A stretch of DNA of 64,000 nucleotides from a bacterium (lineage in GTDB: Bacteria; Planctomycetota; Planctomycetia; Isosphaerales; Isosphaeraceae), in contig WGMM01000030.1 of NCBI GenBank assembly GCA_016125085.1, positions 1-64,000 on the forward strand. The letters are read 5' to 3'. The notes under the pieces were generated by a model that saw only the letters and a program-made list of their open reading frames with translations, made no database searches and was not told the DNA's origin. Position 1 is the first letter of the stretch; every line of letters starts with the position of its first letter. The position numbers and the translations under genes were made by a program. Positions 54,121 to 63,471 of the stretch are shown here, piece after piece.

Positions 54121-56241
54121 ATGAGCCTGCCCATTCTCGGTGAGATGCCCTGTTCTTCCCGCCAGGCGGTGAGGAACGATCCGAACGTGGCGCCAACAAT
54201 GCTGCCCGTGCTCGAGGACGAGCCCGTCCGCAGGCCCCATCTTCCGATGACGCGTCAGGAAATGCTCGCCCGAGGCTGGAACGATGTCGACATCGTTTTC
54301 GTCACCGGCGATGCCTATATCGATCATCCTGCATTTGCGGCCGGTGTGCTCGGCCGGGTGCTGGAAGCTGGCGGTTTTCGGGTCGGGATCGTGGCCCAGC
54401 CGGATTGGCGATCGGCCGACCCGTGGCGCGAATTCGGCCGCCCGCGCCTGTTCTTCGCCATTTCGGCGGGGAATATGGACAGCATGATCAATCATTACAC
54501 GGCCAACAAGAAGGTCCGCAATGACGACGCCTACAGCCCGGGCGGTCGGATCGGGCTGCGGCCGGACAGGGCCACGCTGGTCTATTCCCAGCGTGCTCGT
54601 GAGGCTTTCCCCGGCGTGCCCGTGATCGCCGGCGGTGTCGAAGCCAGCCTTCGCCGTCTTGCGCATTACGATTACTGGTCGGACACGGTCCGAAAGTCCA
54701 TCCTGCTCGATTCCAAGGCTGATCTGGTCGTCTTCGGCATGGGTGAGCAGCCGATCCTTGAAATTGCGAAACGGCTTGCAGCGGGCGAATCGGTTCGCGA
54801 CCTGCGCGACATGCGTGCCGTGGCTTACTGCATGGGCGCGAAGGAAACGCCGCCGGAAGACGCCCTTCGCCTGCCGAGCTACGAAGAAGTCAAAACCGAC
54901 AAGGCGGCATTCGTCAAGGCGACGCGGACGATCCACCAGGAAACCAATCCGCTCAACGCCAAGCGGCTCGTGCAGTATCACGACCGCCAGGCTGTCGTGG
55001 TGAATCCGCCCGGGCTGCCGATCAGCCAGGACGACATGGACCGGATCTACGGCCTGCCCTACACCCGCAAGCCTCATCCAAGATACACCGAACGCATTCC
55101 GGCGTTCGAGATGATCAAGGACTCGGTCACGATCATGCGGGGCTGCTTCGGCGGCTGCACGTTCTGCTCGATCACGGCTCACCAGGGGCGGATCATTCAG
55201 TCGCGCAGCCAGGAATCGATCCTGGCCGAACTGAAGCGGATGACCGAGGATAAGGACTTCAAGGGCGTCGTTTCGGACATCGGCGGGCCGACGGCCAACA
55301 TGTACGAGATGCGCTGCACGCGCCCCGAGGTCGAGGCGAAGTGCAAGAGGCTCAGTTGCGTGCACCCGAAGGTGTGCAAGCTGCTGGGCACGGATCACGG
55401 CCCGCTCGTCGATCTGATGAAGAAAAGCCGCGACGTGCCGGGCATCCGCAAGGTGCTCGTCGCCTCAGGTGTGCGGATGGATCTGGCGCAGCGGTCGCCG
55501 GAATACATGAAAGAACTGGCCGCGCACCATGTGGGCGGCACGCTCAAGGTGGCTCCGGAACACACCGACCCGGAAGTTCTGCGGCGGATGAAAAAGCCGG
55601 AGATCGAAGATTATTCCGGCTTCGACAAGCTCTTCCGCGAATCGGCCGCCGCCGCGGGCAAGAAAATGACGACCGTGCCCTACTTCATCGCCAGCCACCC
55701 CGGCAGCGACATTCACGCCATGATCCATCTGGCGTTATTCCTGAAGCGAAACGGCTATCGGCCTGACCAGGTGCAGGACTTCATCCCCGCCCCGTTCGAC
55801 ATCGCCACTTGCATGTACTACACGGGCATCGACCCGATGACGGGCGAAGAGGTGCATGTGGACCGCCAGCTCAAGGACCGCAAGATGCAGCGGGCCCTGC
55901 TGCAGTTCTTCAAGCCGGAAAATTATTTTGCCGTGCGTGATGCACTGCTCAAAGCAGGTCGAGGAGACCTGATCGGCTCGGGCTGCGACTGCCTGATTCC
56001 GTCGAATCCGCCGCGTGAGGCCTTGATGGCCCGCATGAAAAAAGCCAATGCGGCCTTGACGGAAGGCCGCTACGTTCACACTATCGAAGGTTCTCCCGAG
56101 CGTCCGGCATCGCGGCCCGGCAAGGGCGATAAGCCAGCCCCGCGCTCGGCCGGTCAGCCCGGTCAGCCTGAGAGGTCTGGCGGCGGATATCGCCCGGGCC
56201 GGAAGTCGGCCCAGCGCCGCACGCGGCCAGGGTCGCGCTGA
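54121..56241 (+). CDS. YgiQ-family radical SAM protein
   Basis: The core has the [4Fe-4S] motif [19 protein letters not shown] (CxxxCxxC), the YgiQ N-terminal [30 protein letters not shown], FDNxxH-like [16 protein letters not shown], and the Cys-rich region [21 protein letters not shown]. YgiQ enzymes are radical SAM proteins of unknown substrate. The last 60 residues are a basic, Gly/Pro/Arg-rich tail ([20 protein letters not shown]) that could bind nucleic acid. The first 35 residues precede the family core, so a later start is possible. An RsmB-like gene follows 44 nt downstream. Confidence 0.93.
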   Translation: MSLPILGEMPCSSRQAVRNDPNVAPTMLPVLEDEPVRRPHLPMTRQEMLARGWNDVDIVFVTGDAYIDHPAFAAGVLGRVLEAGGFRVGIVAQPDWRSADPWREFGRPRLFFAISAGNMDSMINHYTANKKVRNDDAYSPGGRIGLRPDRATLVYSQRAREAFPGVPVIAGGVEASLRRLAHYDYWSDTVRKSILLDSKADLVVFGMGEQPILEIAKRLAAGESVRDLRDMRAVAYCMGAKETPPEDALRLPSYEEVKTDKAAFVKATRTIHQETNPLNAKRLVQYHDRQAVVVNPPGLPISQDDMDRIYGLPYTRKPHPRYTERIPAFEMIKDSVTIMRGCFGGCTFCSITAHQGRIIQSRSQESILAELKRMTEDKDFKGVVSDIGGPTANMYEMRCTRPEVEAKCKRLSCVHPKVCKLLGTDHGPLVDLMKKSRDVPGIRKVLVASGVRMDLAQRSPEYMKELAAHHVGGTLKVAPEHTDPEVLRRMKKPEIEDYSGFDKLFRESAAAAGKKMTTVPYFIASHPGSDIHAMIHLALFLKRNGYRPDQVQDFIPAPFDIATCMYYTGIDPMTGEEVHVDRQLKDRKMQRALLQFFKPENYFAVRDALLKAGRGDLIGSGCDCLIPSNPPREALMARMKKANAALTEGRYVHTIEGSPERPASRPGKGDKPAPRSAGQPGQPERSGGGYRPGRKSAQRRTRPGSR

Positions 56242-56285
56242 ATCGAACACGTTCGAAGCAAAGTCACACGCGAATCGCAACGCAC

Positions 56286-57833
56286 ATGAAACCCAGAAAG
56301 CCGCGGCCCGCCGCGCAACGTCCGCCGAAACCAGCATTTCTGTCCGATCGCGGCCCGGCACGAATGAGGCAGCCGAGCGCATCGGATCTTTCGCGTGCCG
56401 GCGGCCACGTGGCGTCGACTCTCGCCCGGGAATACTGGGAGGCGCTCGAAAACCCGAAAGGCAAAACGCTTTCGGCGATTCTGCGCGAGCATCCCGAGGC
56501 CATGGGCCTGCTCAACGATTTTCAGAAGTTCAAGACTCGCCAATATCTCGCGGCCATGGCCCGCTGGTACGGCTGGCTTCGAGGTCACTCCCAGCGCCTG
56601 ACCGAATGGCCTCTGCTGCTGGCCTCGCTGCTGGAATCCGACCGGGTGGACGATACCCACCGAGCCTGGGCACGCCGCTGCAACATCGCGCCGGAACGGC
56701 TGATGGCTCTTGGTGATGCGCCTAACTGGGTCGTTCGGGGCGAAGGTTATCGCCGGCTCGTCGGTTCGAATCGTGCCAATGTCGACCCATGGTCGCTCCT
56801 TCCGGGCTGGCTGCGCGGCCATTTGCCCGCTCCGCCGCCCGACGAATCGCCCAAGGACTGGCACACGGCGATTCTCGAAGGTTTTCAATATCGCCCTTAT
56901 CGCTGGGTGCGGCTGCGCGATATTCAGAAGAACCGGACGATCGAAGACACGCTGGAAAAGCTTGAGGAACAGACCGGTCAGTCTGCCTGGCGGGCCCGGA
57001 AAATGCCTGCCGCCGTGCGATGGCCGGTGCACGTGAAGCTGCCCGAAGCACGCGAGCCCTGGCCCTGGATCGCCCAGGATTTCAGCGATCAGATCACGGC
57101 GCAGGTGTGCGACCCCGACCCTGGCGAACGCTGGTGCCTGATCGAGCCAAGGGATTTGAGCATCGCCATCGACCTGGCCGACCGCATGAAGGGCAAGGGT
57201 GTCGTCGTGGTCGTGTCGGCGAACGAACGGCTCCTTCGCGCGGCAGCCCAACTGGCCAAACGCTGTGGGTGCCACAACGTGACGACCCGTGGTATGGCTG
57301 GAGACAATCTGCCGGGCAAGCCGGGAATATATGACGGCGTACTCGTGGACATGCACGGCATGGGTATGGACCGCTGGCGCAGCCAGCCGGAAAGCCGGCT
57401 GAGGTGCGACGAGCGCCAGCTCAAGACGGTCGTGGCCGCGATCGACGCCCGCCTGCGATCGGCTGAGAAAGCCCTTAAGTCCGGCGGTCGTCTGGTTTAT
57501 GCGGTCGGTTCGCTCACGGCCGACGAGACGGATTCGGTCGCGGACCGGTTCGTGACCGAAAACCCGGGGATGACACCGCTGGAGTTCGAAGATCCCCGCA
57601 CCGGCAAACTCGGGCCGCCACGTTTGCACTTCTGGCCTGAGCGGGACTGGGGCGAAGCCGTCTTCATCGCCCGGTGGACGAAATCGACACCATTGTCGGC
57701 GGGCGAACGAAAAGGTAACGTGTCGGCAGAGCGGCCCGCAAAGCCCAAAGCCAGAAGCAAGAAACCTCAAGTGACAGAGGTGGCCGAGGAATCGACCGAA
57801 TCTGCCACACCGCCCACTGACGCCGAAGCATGA
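56286..57833 (+). CDS. RsmB/NOP-family pseudomethyltransferase (catalytic Cys residues missing)
   Basis: The fold order is RsmB-like: an N-terminal helical region, LPGWLRGHLPAPPPDESPKDW... (the usual PxWL), then GERWCLIEPRDLSIAIDLADRMKGKGVVVVVSANERLLRAAAQLAKRCGCHNV and VLVDMHGMGMDRWRSQPESRLRCDERQLKTVVAAIDARLRSAEKALKSGGRLVYAVGSLTADETDSVADRFV. In active 5-methylcytosine rRNA enzymes these segments read LCAAPGGKT, DAPCSGTG and STCS. Here the PGGK SAM loop, the motif IV Cys and the motif VI Cys are all replaced. The 515-aa protein should keep an RNA-binding fold without this chemistry. It overlaps the bestrophin start (ATGA). Confidence 0.8.
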   Translation: MKPRKPRPAAQRPPKPAFLSDRGPARMRQPSASDLSRAGGHVASTLAREYWEALENPKGKTLSAILREHPEAMGLLNDFQKFKTRQYLAAMARWYGWLRGHSQRLTEWPLLLASLLESDRVDDTHRAWARRCNIAPERLMALGDAPNWVVRGEGYRRLVGSNRANVDPWSLLPGWLRGHLPAPPPDESPKDWHTAILEGFQYRPYRWVRLRDIQKNRTIEDTLEKLEEQTGQSAWRARKMPAAVRWPVHVKLPEAREPWPWIAQDFSDQITAQVCDPDPGERWCLIEPRDLSIAIDLADRMKGKGVVVVVSANERLLRAAAQLAKRCGCHNVTTRGMAGDNLPGKPGIYDGVLVDMHGMGMDRWRSQPESRLRCDERQLKTVVAAIDARLRSAEKALKSGGRLVYAVGSLTADETDSVADRFVTENPGMTPLEFEDPRTGKLGPPRLHFWPERDWGEAVFIARWTKSTPLSAGERKGNVSAERPAKPKARSKKPQVTEVAEESTESATPPTDAEA

Positions 57834-58705
57834 TCACATACGACCCGCATCATTTCTGGTCGCACATTTTCGCGGGTCGTGAATCTCGCATCGAACGCAT
57901 CCTGTCGCGGGTTTTCCCGCTGACGCTCTGGGCGTTCTTCATCGAATTCTTCGCGCTGGATGAGCCGTTTGTCGGTACGACTTCTCTCGTTTCGATGATC
58001 GGCGCCGCGCTTGGCTTTCTGCTGGTGTTCCGGATCAACGCCTCCAACGAACGCTACTGGGAAGGCCGCAAGCTCTGGGGCGCGATGATCAACACCTGCC
58101 GCAACCTTGTGCGGTCAGTGCATATCCATCTCGTCGACGACCGCCGCAAGCAGGAAGAGATCACGGTCTGGGTCATCGTCTTCGCCTATGCCACGATCGA
58201 AGTCCTGCGCGGCCGCAAGGGTATCGGCCCCATGGCTCGCCGGCTGCCTTCCGAGGAAGTGGAATGGGTGCTTTCCACCGATCATGTGCCTTATGCCGTC
58301 GCCACGCGCATCACGGGGCTTTTGCGTCAGGCGAAAGACGAAGGACAGATCACCGATATCGTTTATCTGACCATGGATAATCTGGTCAAAGAACTAATCG
58401 ATATCCTCGGCGGCTGCGAACGCATTCACTTCACGCCTCTGCCATTCTCTTATATGGTACACCTGCGGCGGGCCCTGATCGTTTACTCGATCGCCCTGCC
58501 TTTCGGGATCACCAGCCCGCACTGGTACACCTCGGTGGCCGAGTGCCTGCTCGTCAATTTCATCTTCTTCGGCGTCGAGGAGATCGGCGTCGAAATCGAA
58601 GACCCCTTCGGCGAAGACCCCAACGACTTGCCGCTGGAACGTTTCTGCGAAACGATCGAGCGCAACCTCATGGCTCTTGGCGCGCAACCGCTGCCGAACT
58701 CTTGA
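57830..58705 (+). CDS. Bestrophin-family chloride channel
   Basis: This 291-aa membrane protein has the conserved bestrophin core: ALGFLLVFRINASNERYWEGRKLWGAMINTCRNLVR, helix LRRALIVYSIALPFGITSPHWYTSVAECLLVNFIFFGVEEIGVEIEDPFGEDPNDLPL with the acidic DPFG..xND Ca2+-site-like stretch, and IERNLMALG at the end. Bacterial bestrophins form pentameric anion channels. Its ATG overlaps the pseudomethyltransferase stop. A cupin-like gene follows 44 nt downstream. Confidence 0.92.
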   Translation: MITYDPHHFWSHIFAGRESRIERILSRVFPLTLWAFFIEFFALDEPFVGTTSLVSMIGAALGFLLVFRINASNERYWEGRKLWGAMINTCRNLVRSVHIHLVDDRRKQEEITVWVIVFAYATIEVLRGRKGIGPMARRLPSEEVEWVLSTDHVPYAVATRITGLLRQAKDEGQITDIVYLTMDNLVKELIDILGGCERIHFTPLPFSYMVHLRRALIVYSIALPFGITSPHWYTSVAECLLVNFIFFGVEEIGVEIEDPFGEDPNDLPLERFCETIERNLMALGAQPLPNS

Positions 58706-58749
58706 AGATCATGCTATCCGTGTCCGGTATGTAAGCAGCGAAATTCGCC

Positions 58750-59424
58750 ATGAACGACTCCGATCGAAACGCCCTGGAATCGGACCTGCGCGACTTCGAG
58801 CCGGTCTTCTGGATCGGCCCCTGGGGTGATTCGCTCGAACGGCTTTATGAGCCGGACGGCACGCTTTACACGGTCTGCCTGGACGGGCCCGTCGATGTCG
58901 CGACCGATCGCCGTAGCGTCACCGTGAATCGTGGCGACCTCGTCATCCTGCCTCCGGCTGTCGCTGTCGAACTTTCGCGATCAGCACGCTGGTTCGGCAT
59001 CGTCTACACAGGCCCCTACCCTTATCATTTTCGAGAACGTTTCATTCAGGTATGGGGCTTCGAACATGTCGCCGGCAGATGGGGATCAGCGGCCGAAGTG
59101 ATCGCCCCTTCGGATTCGCCTGTCGAAGCCAGCGATCGCGACCTTCGACATCGAATTTACGCAACATTCGGCGCAAGGCCAGACCCTGGCGAATCCTCAG
59201 GGCCTGAATTCGTTCTCTCGGTTCGGCTCGAACCCGAATCGACCGACGGTTTTCGAATCGATTGGGCAGCTCCAGGCTCGACACCCGGAACCGCTGTCGC
59301 TCATGGCAGCGATCGCATCCTGCTCACGATTCCGACCGAGGCGGTTTACCTGACCCACCGGGAAGCTAGGCCCGCGCCAGCCGCCTCACGCACCATGAGC
59401 CCCGAATATCGGCCGGAGCATTGA
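58750..59424 (+). CDS. Cupin-like sensor protein of unknown function
   Basis: The 224-aa protein opens with LRDFEPVFWIGPWGDSLERLYEPDGTLYTVCLDGPVDVATDRRSVTVNRGDLVILPPAVAVELSRSARWFGIVYTG, a cupin-like beta-barrel of the AraC-arm type (GDLVILPPxxxVEL). The usual metal-binding His pair is not seen, and there is no helix-turn-helix domain. The C-terminal half (HRIYATFGARPDPGESSGPEFVLSVRLEPESTDG) is a second beta-rich unit. It may bind a small ligand. A single-gene identity is not possible. Confidence 0.6.
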   Translation: MNDSDRNALESDLRDFEPVFWIGPWGDSLERLYEPDGTLYTVCLDGPVDVATDRRSVTVNRGDLVILPPAVAVELSRSARWFGIVYTGPYPYHFRERFIQVWGFEHVAGRWGSAAEVIAPSDSPVEASDRDLRHRIYATFGARPDPGESSGPEFVLSVRLEPESTDGFRIDWAAPGSTPGTAVAHGSDRILLTIPTEAVYLTHREARPAPAASRTMSPEYRPEH

Positions 59425-59508
59425 TCCGAAAGCCCGGCAGATTATTTCGAACCCGTTTAGCCGCGGGGCTCATTTTCGCAATCGAAATACGGACAGATTC
59501 GCTTCCGA

Positions 59509-60804
59509 TCAACCGCTCACTGGCGGGGCAAGCAAGTCGACGTGAGGCGCGTGCGGATAATTGGCCGATTTGTAGGCGATCTCCAGCTCGGGGGTCATGA
59601 TCCAGCGGCTGCCTTCGGCTCTTGAGGTCAGGACACGGTCGAGGATACCGCTGGTCAGGAGCGTCCGTTCGACCGGATAGGTTGGCTTGCCCGTGTGGAA
59701 CATCCGTTCGATGGCTTTGAGCAGATAGGCGAAATGGGGGTGCCGTGGCGTCGTCCGTTCGTCGAACGCCGTGGCGATCGGCTGCTCCTTCCCCTTCAGC
59801 TTGATGCCGATCGATGTGCCCTGCACGCAGGAGAGCATGAAAATGGCCCCGCTCAGGCCATCGACATAATCGAACAGAAAAAGCCCGGCCTGTTTGTCCT
59901 GACGGATATCGGGCGAGCCGGTTTTGGGGACGGCTTCGAAGGCGGCATCGAGTGCCGTTCGCGAGACGGCCCCGGCATCGACCGCTCGCCAGATGTCGTC
60001 GCCTTTCAGGAATCGCACGGACTCTACGCCCGTTTCCGCCCCTTTACGCTTTTCGACGTGCGACTGAAAAAACTCCAGGGCGTGAATGCCATAGATGTCC
60101 AGGCCGCTGTAGCCGATACCGACGGCCGCCTCGATCTCGGAACCGACGGGCAGGTCGATTTCACGCGTGCGGTAGCCGACGGGCATCGATGAGCCGGCCA
60201 TGAAGGGCACGTTCAGGGCCTTCGCGCGCTGGTAAGTCCACAGGGCGTCTTCCCAGACCGGCCCGAGGTGCTTGTCGTTGAAGACCGGTACGACCTTGCC
60301 GTGTTTGACGAAAGTGTCCGTGATCGCTTCGAAGAACCGCTTGCGGGGGTAAAGCTGCTGCTCTTTGGCGTTGAAGGGATAATTCCCGTGCTCGGCGATG
60401 CACAGCACGCCGTCGACGGGAATGCCGTTCCCGCCCACAGTGACCGCCTTTTCGATCGTGTCGAACAGCGGCACTCCGTGCTTTTTGCACATTTCGCGGC
60501 CGATGTCGGTCTTGTCCGGCGTCTGTTCGATGTAGACGCCTTCGAGCGTCAGCGCTGGCCCTGGGCCACCGTCCTGCTTCCAGCCGTCCATGATCTTGCC
60601 CAGGATCACGTCGGCGTGCGAGCCGTAGAAATAGGTCGTCACCACGGCCGCCACTTTCTTCGGAGCCACCGGCGTGGCGGCTTCGGCGATGGCGGCTGTC
60701 GTGCTTCCCGAGGGGCTCAGGCTCGCGCCGGCGAACCCTCCCGCTGCATAAGCCGCTCCCAGCCTGAGCGTATCGCGACGTGTAAACTTGTAAGGATCAT
60801 GCAT
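59509..60804 (-). CDS. Tat-exported Gfo/Idh-like oxidoreductase family protein
   Basis: The ATG at 60804 (431 aa, GGAG upstream) opens with a Tat signal, YKFTRRDTLRLGAAYAAGGFAGASL. The track start at 61005 adds 67 unrelated residues. The body KKVAAVVTTYFYGSHADVILGKIMDGWKQDGG... VDGVLCIAEHGNYPFNAKEQQLYPRKRFFEAITDTFVKHGKVVPVFNDKHLGPVWEDALW is like the Rossmann half of Gfo/Idh/MocA enzymes with an HxKH-like segment (NDKHLG). It probably acts in the periplasm on a sugar derivative. It follows the propeller gene by 88 nt on the same strand. Confidence 0.7.
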   Translation of the reverse strand: MHDPYKFTRRDTLRLGAAYAAGGFAGASLSPSGSTTAAIAEAATPVAPKKVAAVVTTYFYGSHADVILGKIMDGWKQDGGPGPALTLEGVYIEQTPDKTDIGREMCKKHGVPLFDTIEKAVTVGGNGIPVDGVLCIAEHGNYPFNAKEQQLYPRKRFFEAITDTFVKHGKVVPVFNDKHLGPVWEDALWTYQRAKALNVPFMAGSSMPVGYRTREIDLPVGSEIEAAVGIGYSGLDIYGIHALEFFQSHVEKRKGAETGVESVRFLKGDDIWRAVDAGAVSRTALDAAFEAVPKTGSPDIRQDKQAGLFLFDYVDGLSGAIFMLSCVQGTSIGIKLKGKEQPIATAFDERTTPRHPHFAYLLKAIERMFHTGKPTYPVERTLLTSGILDRVLTSRAEGSRWIMTPELEIAYKSANYPHAPHVDLLAPPVSG

Positions 60805-60892
60805 GGTTTCGCTCCGGCGCGGTGGGGCAGGCTTGGCGGGATTGACCGACGCTTCTAGCGTGACCGATTCGTGCTTCGCCCGCAAGACTGTG

Positions 60893-62479
60893 TCAGGGCC
60901 TGGTGAATTCGCCCGTGATCTTCGGCCCGGCGAATCTGCCGTAAATGCCCTTGCCCCAATGGGCTCGTTCGTTGGCGAAGGATGTCGAAACGGGGATTCC
61001 GGCAAGAGTTCCGGAACCCAGTTCGCGCCCGTCCTGATAGATTTTCATCGTCTCTCCTGAGATGACGAACGTGAGTTTCGTCGGGCCGTCGGTCCAGGCG
61101 GCCGTCGCGCTCAAGTGGCCCGGCATCGTCAATCGATACACGGATCCGTACGATTTCCACTTCTCCGGCGCCAGAAAGGGGGCACGTTTTTCGTCCCACA
61201 CGCACGGATCCTTGGCCGATGTGGCGACAAAAAGGCTGCCGCCGCTGGTCACCAGGCTCGTCACACGCTGACCCCACTGGTTCGGCACGGAGTCGCCCTG
61301 GTTTTCGGTATCGTATGGGTGCACGATCGCGGCTGAAGGTTCAGGGTGATCGAACATTCGGCGGACCAGACGCCATTCGTCAGCCGTCTGTCGATACCGC
61401 CAGAGTTCGCCCCACGGCCAGACACCGGCGAAGATCTCGCCTCCGTAAATCGCCGTGGACTGAGCCTCGCGTGCGGCCGTCGAGACGCCCTTCGGGACCG
61501 GCGGCCAGCCAGGCTGGTCGACGATCGATCGGCCATCGAAGCTGAAAATTCGGCCTGTCGGATACTGGCCCATGATGAGCCTGTCGCCGAACGCCATCGA
61601 GGAATAAAGCTGGTAGCTCACTTTCAGGTTCGGCTCCAGCATGGTACGCCAGCGTCCGTCTTCGAAAACGTAGAAACCGCCGATATTCGAACCTGTGACG
61701 ATCTGGCCATCGCGGACGCCCCAGGCGAAAGTCGTTTCGCCGACGACCGGCAGCGTCATCACGATCGCCCTGGTCAAATCAACGGCCGGCTCGCCTGGCT
61801 TCCAGGGGCAGGCGTAAAGCTTGCTGTATCCGTTCTTGTCGGACGTAAATGGGCGATATCCGCCCGCGCCTCTGTCGATATGATAGAAGCAAAGGAAGCC
61901 GTTCGCGTAGTAGAAGAGCTGATAGCTGCCGCGAGTGGGCGGGGGCAAGATCGTCTGGCCATCGAAAGTGACGGTGCTGTCGCCGAAGCTCAGAATTCCG
62001 TTGCCCACCCGCATGGATTCGTGCGTTCCGCCGGGCCCGGGGTTATCGACCCAGGCCTTGCCGCGTTCGTCCCACTTCTTCAGTCCGCCGTGGGTCGAAT
62101 AGACTTCGCCGTCGCGTGAAAAGAGATACGTGCCGCACAGATCGTTCGGCCGGGGCAGCCGTTCGACCTGGATCGGCCGGTCGAGATTGCGGGGCCGGAC
62201 GTAAAACGCGAGTTCGTGCCTGTCCGATCGATAGCGCGTGCCGTAGCCGTTCGCGAAGCCCGCGCTGATGGTCATCGAGCCGTCGGTGCTCGTCGCTTCG
62301 AACAGCGAACCGAACGCCTGCCCGATATCCTGCCCCCGGTCGGCGACGACTTCGATGCGGATCTCTTCCCCGGGACTTGCGAAAGAAGTTCCGGAACCGG
62401 TCGTGATGAGTGCCGGGAGAATCAGGAAAAGCTGAAATGCCGTGATTTTCGGTCGCGGCGATTTCCGTTCGAAAGCCAT
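60893..62479 (-). CDS. Secreted beta-propeller-like protein of unknown function
   Basis: AGGGAGG sits 5 nt before the ATG at 62479, giving a 528-aa product; the track adds 74 residues. The N-terminus FQLFLILPALITTGSGTSFASPGEEIRIEVVADRGQDIGQAFGSLFEA is a signal peptide followed by a beta-rich domain. The body has repeated FSRDGEVYSTHGG, VFEDGRWRTML, FSFDGRSIVDQP and LWRYRQTADEWRLVRR units that look like irregular propeller blades (display of values over a cycle). No catalytic site is seen. It is cotranscribed with the Tat oxidoreductase-like gene and may deliver or present its substrate. Confidence 0.6.
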   Translation of the reverse strand: MAFERKSPRPKITAFQLFLILPALITTGSGTSFASPGEEIRIEVVADRGQDIGQAFGSLFEATSTDGSMTISAGFANGYGTRYRSDRHELAFYVRPRNLDRPIQVERLPRPNDLCGTYLFSRDGEVYSTHGGLKKWDERGKAWVDNPGPGGTHESMRVGNGILSFGDSTVTFDGQTILPPPTRGSYQLFYYANGFLCFYHIDRGAGGYRPFTSDKNGYSKLYACPWKPGEPAVDLTRAIVMTLPVVGETTFAWGVRDGQIVTGSNIGGFYVFEDGRWRTMLEPNLKVSYQLYSSMAFGDRLIMGQYPTGRIFSFDGRSIVDQPGWPPVPKGVSTAAREAQSTAIYGGEIFAGVWPWGELWRYRQTADEWRLVRRMFDHPEPSAAIVHPYDTENQGDSVPNQWGQRVTSLVTSGGSLFVATSAKDPCVWDEKRAPFLAPEKWKSYGSVYRLTMPGHLSATAAWTDGPTKLTFVISGETMKIYQDGRELGSGTLAGIPVSTSFANERAHWGKGIYGRFAGPKITGEFTRP

Positions 62480-62718
62480 GTCGGCCTCCCTGGGCATAAG
62501 TGAAGACGTCTCGCAAGTCCGGATTCCGGCCTGCCCCGGCTTCAGAGGATGATATCCCGGGCGGGATGTCCGGATCATCGGAAAAATTTGCCAGTGGAAC
62601 GTGATCTTCGATTCGAATGGCGCAACATGAAAACCTCTCGACACACCCTCGGCGATGGTTCTAGAATGCGAATCGACACGAATCGAGCCCGCCGAATTCA
62701 CCCGACGCCGAAACTCTC

Positions 62719-63471
62719 ATGATTTCCATCGACCTGACCGGCCGCACGGCCATCGTCACAGGAGCAGCCCAGGGCCTCGGGCTTGCGACGGCGCGCATGC
62801 TGCATGCTGCCGGGGCGAACGTGGTGCTCAATCACTTCCCGGATGCCGACGGCAATCAGGCCAGGCAAGCGGCTGATGCCGTACTTGCACTCGGAAACCG
62901 CGCGATCGCCTTCCCGGCCGACGTTCGCAGCGATGCCGACTGCCAGGCGATGGTCGCCCGGGCGATCGACGAATTCGGCGGCCTGGATATTCTCGTCAAT
63001 AATGCCGGCATTCTGCGCGATCGAACTCTGAAGAAGATGACGCCCGAAGACTGGCAGGATGTCATCGACACGAACCTGACGGGCGTCTTCCGCATGTGCA
63101 AGGCCGCCGCCGAGCCGATGCGCGAGGGCGGCCGCATCGTGAACCTGGCGTCGATCAGCGCCGTTCTCGGCTTTTTCGGTCAGGCGAACTATGCCGCGGC
63201 CAAGGCGGGCGTAATCGGCATGACCAAAGTGCTCAGCCGCGAACTGGCCCGAAGGAACATCACGGTCAACGCCGTGGCGCCGGGTGTCGTGCTGACCGAT
63301 ATGGGCAAGTCGATCCCTGAAACCGCACGACAGCAGATGCTCGGGCAAATTCCGCTCGGGCGTTTCGGCGAGCCGGACGACATCGCCGCGGCGATTCTGT
63401 TCCTCTGCAGCGGGCTGGCAGGCTATGTGACAGGACAGACACTGCACGTCAACGGCGGCTGGACGGGATGA
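62719..63471 (+). CDS. FabG-like short-chain dehydrogenase/reductase
   Basis: The 250-aa enzyme has an intact SDR active site: cofactor loop [21 protein letters not shown] in [14 protein letters not shown], Ser in [13 protein letters not shown], and YxxxK in [14 protein letters not shown]. The tail [21 protein letters not shown] is typical of 3-oxoacyl-ACP reductases. It would reduce a 3-ketoacyl thioester with NAD(P)H. The following CoA-transferase gene overlaps it by ATGA, so a role in acyl-CoA metabolism is more likely than in fatty-acid synthesis. Confidence 0.9.
   Translation: MISIDLTGRTAIVTGAAQGLGLATARMLHAAGANVVLNHFPDADGNQARQAADAVLALGNRAIAFPADVRSDADCQAMVARAIDEFGGLDILVNNAGILRDRTLKKMTPEDWQDVIDTNLTGVFRMCKAAAEPMREGGRIVNLASISAVLGFFGQANYAAAKAGVIGMTKVLSRELARRNITVNAVAPGVVLTDMGKSIPETARQQMLGQIPLGRFGEPDDIAAAILFLCSGLAGYVTGQTLHVNGGWTG

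Noticed and set aside
54055-57770. Minus-strand ORFs of 447 and 535 aa
   Set aside because: They are antisense to YgiQ and the RsmB-like gene and carry no recognisable domain.
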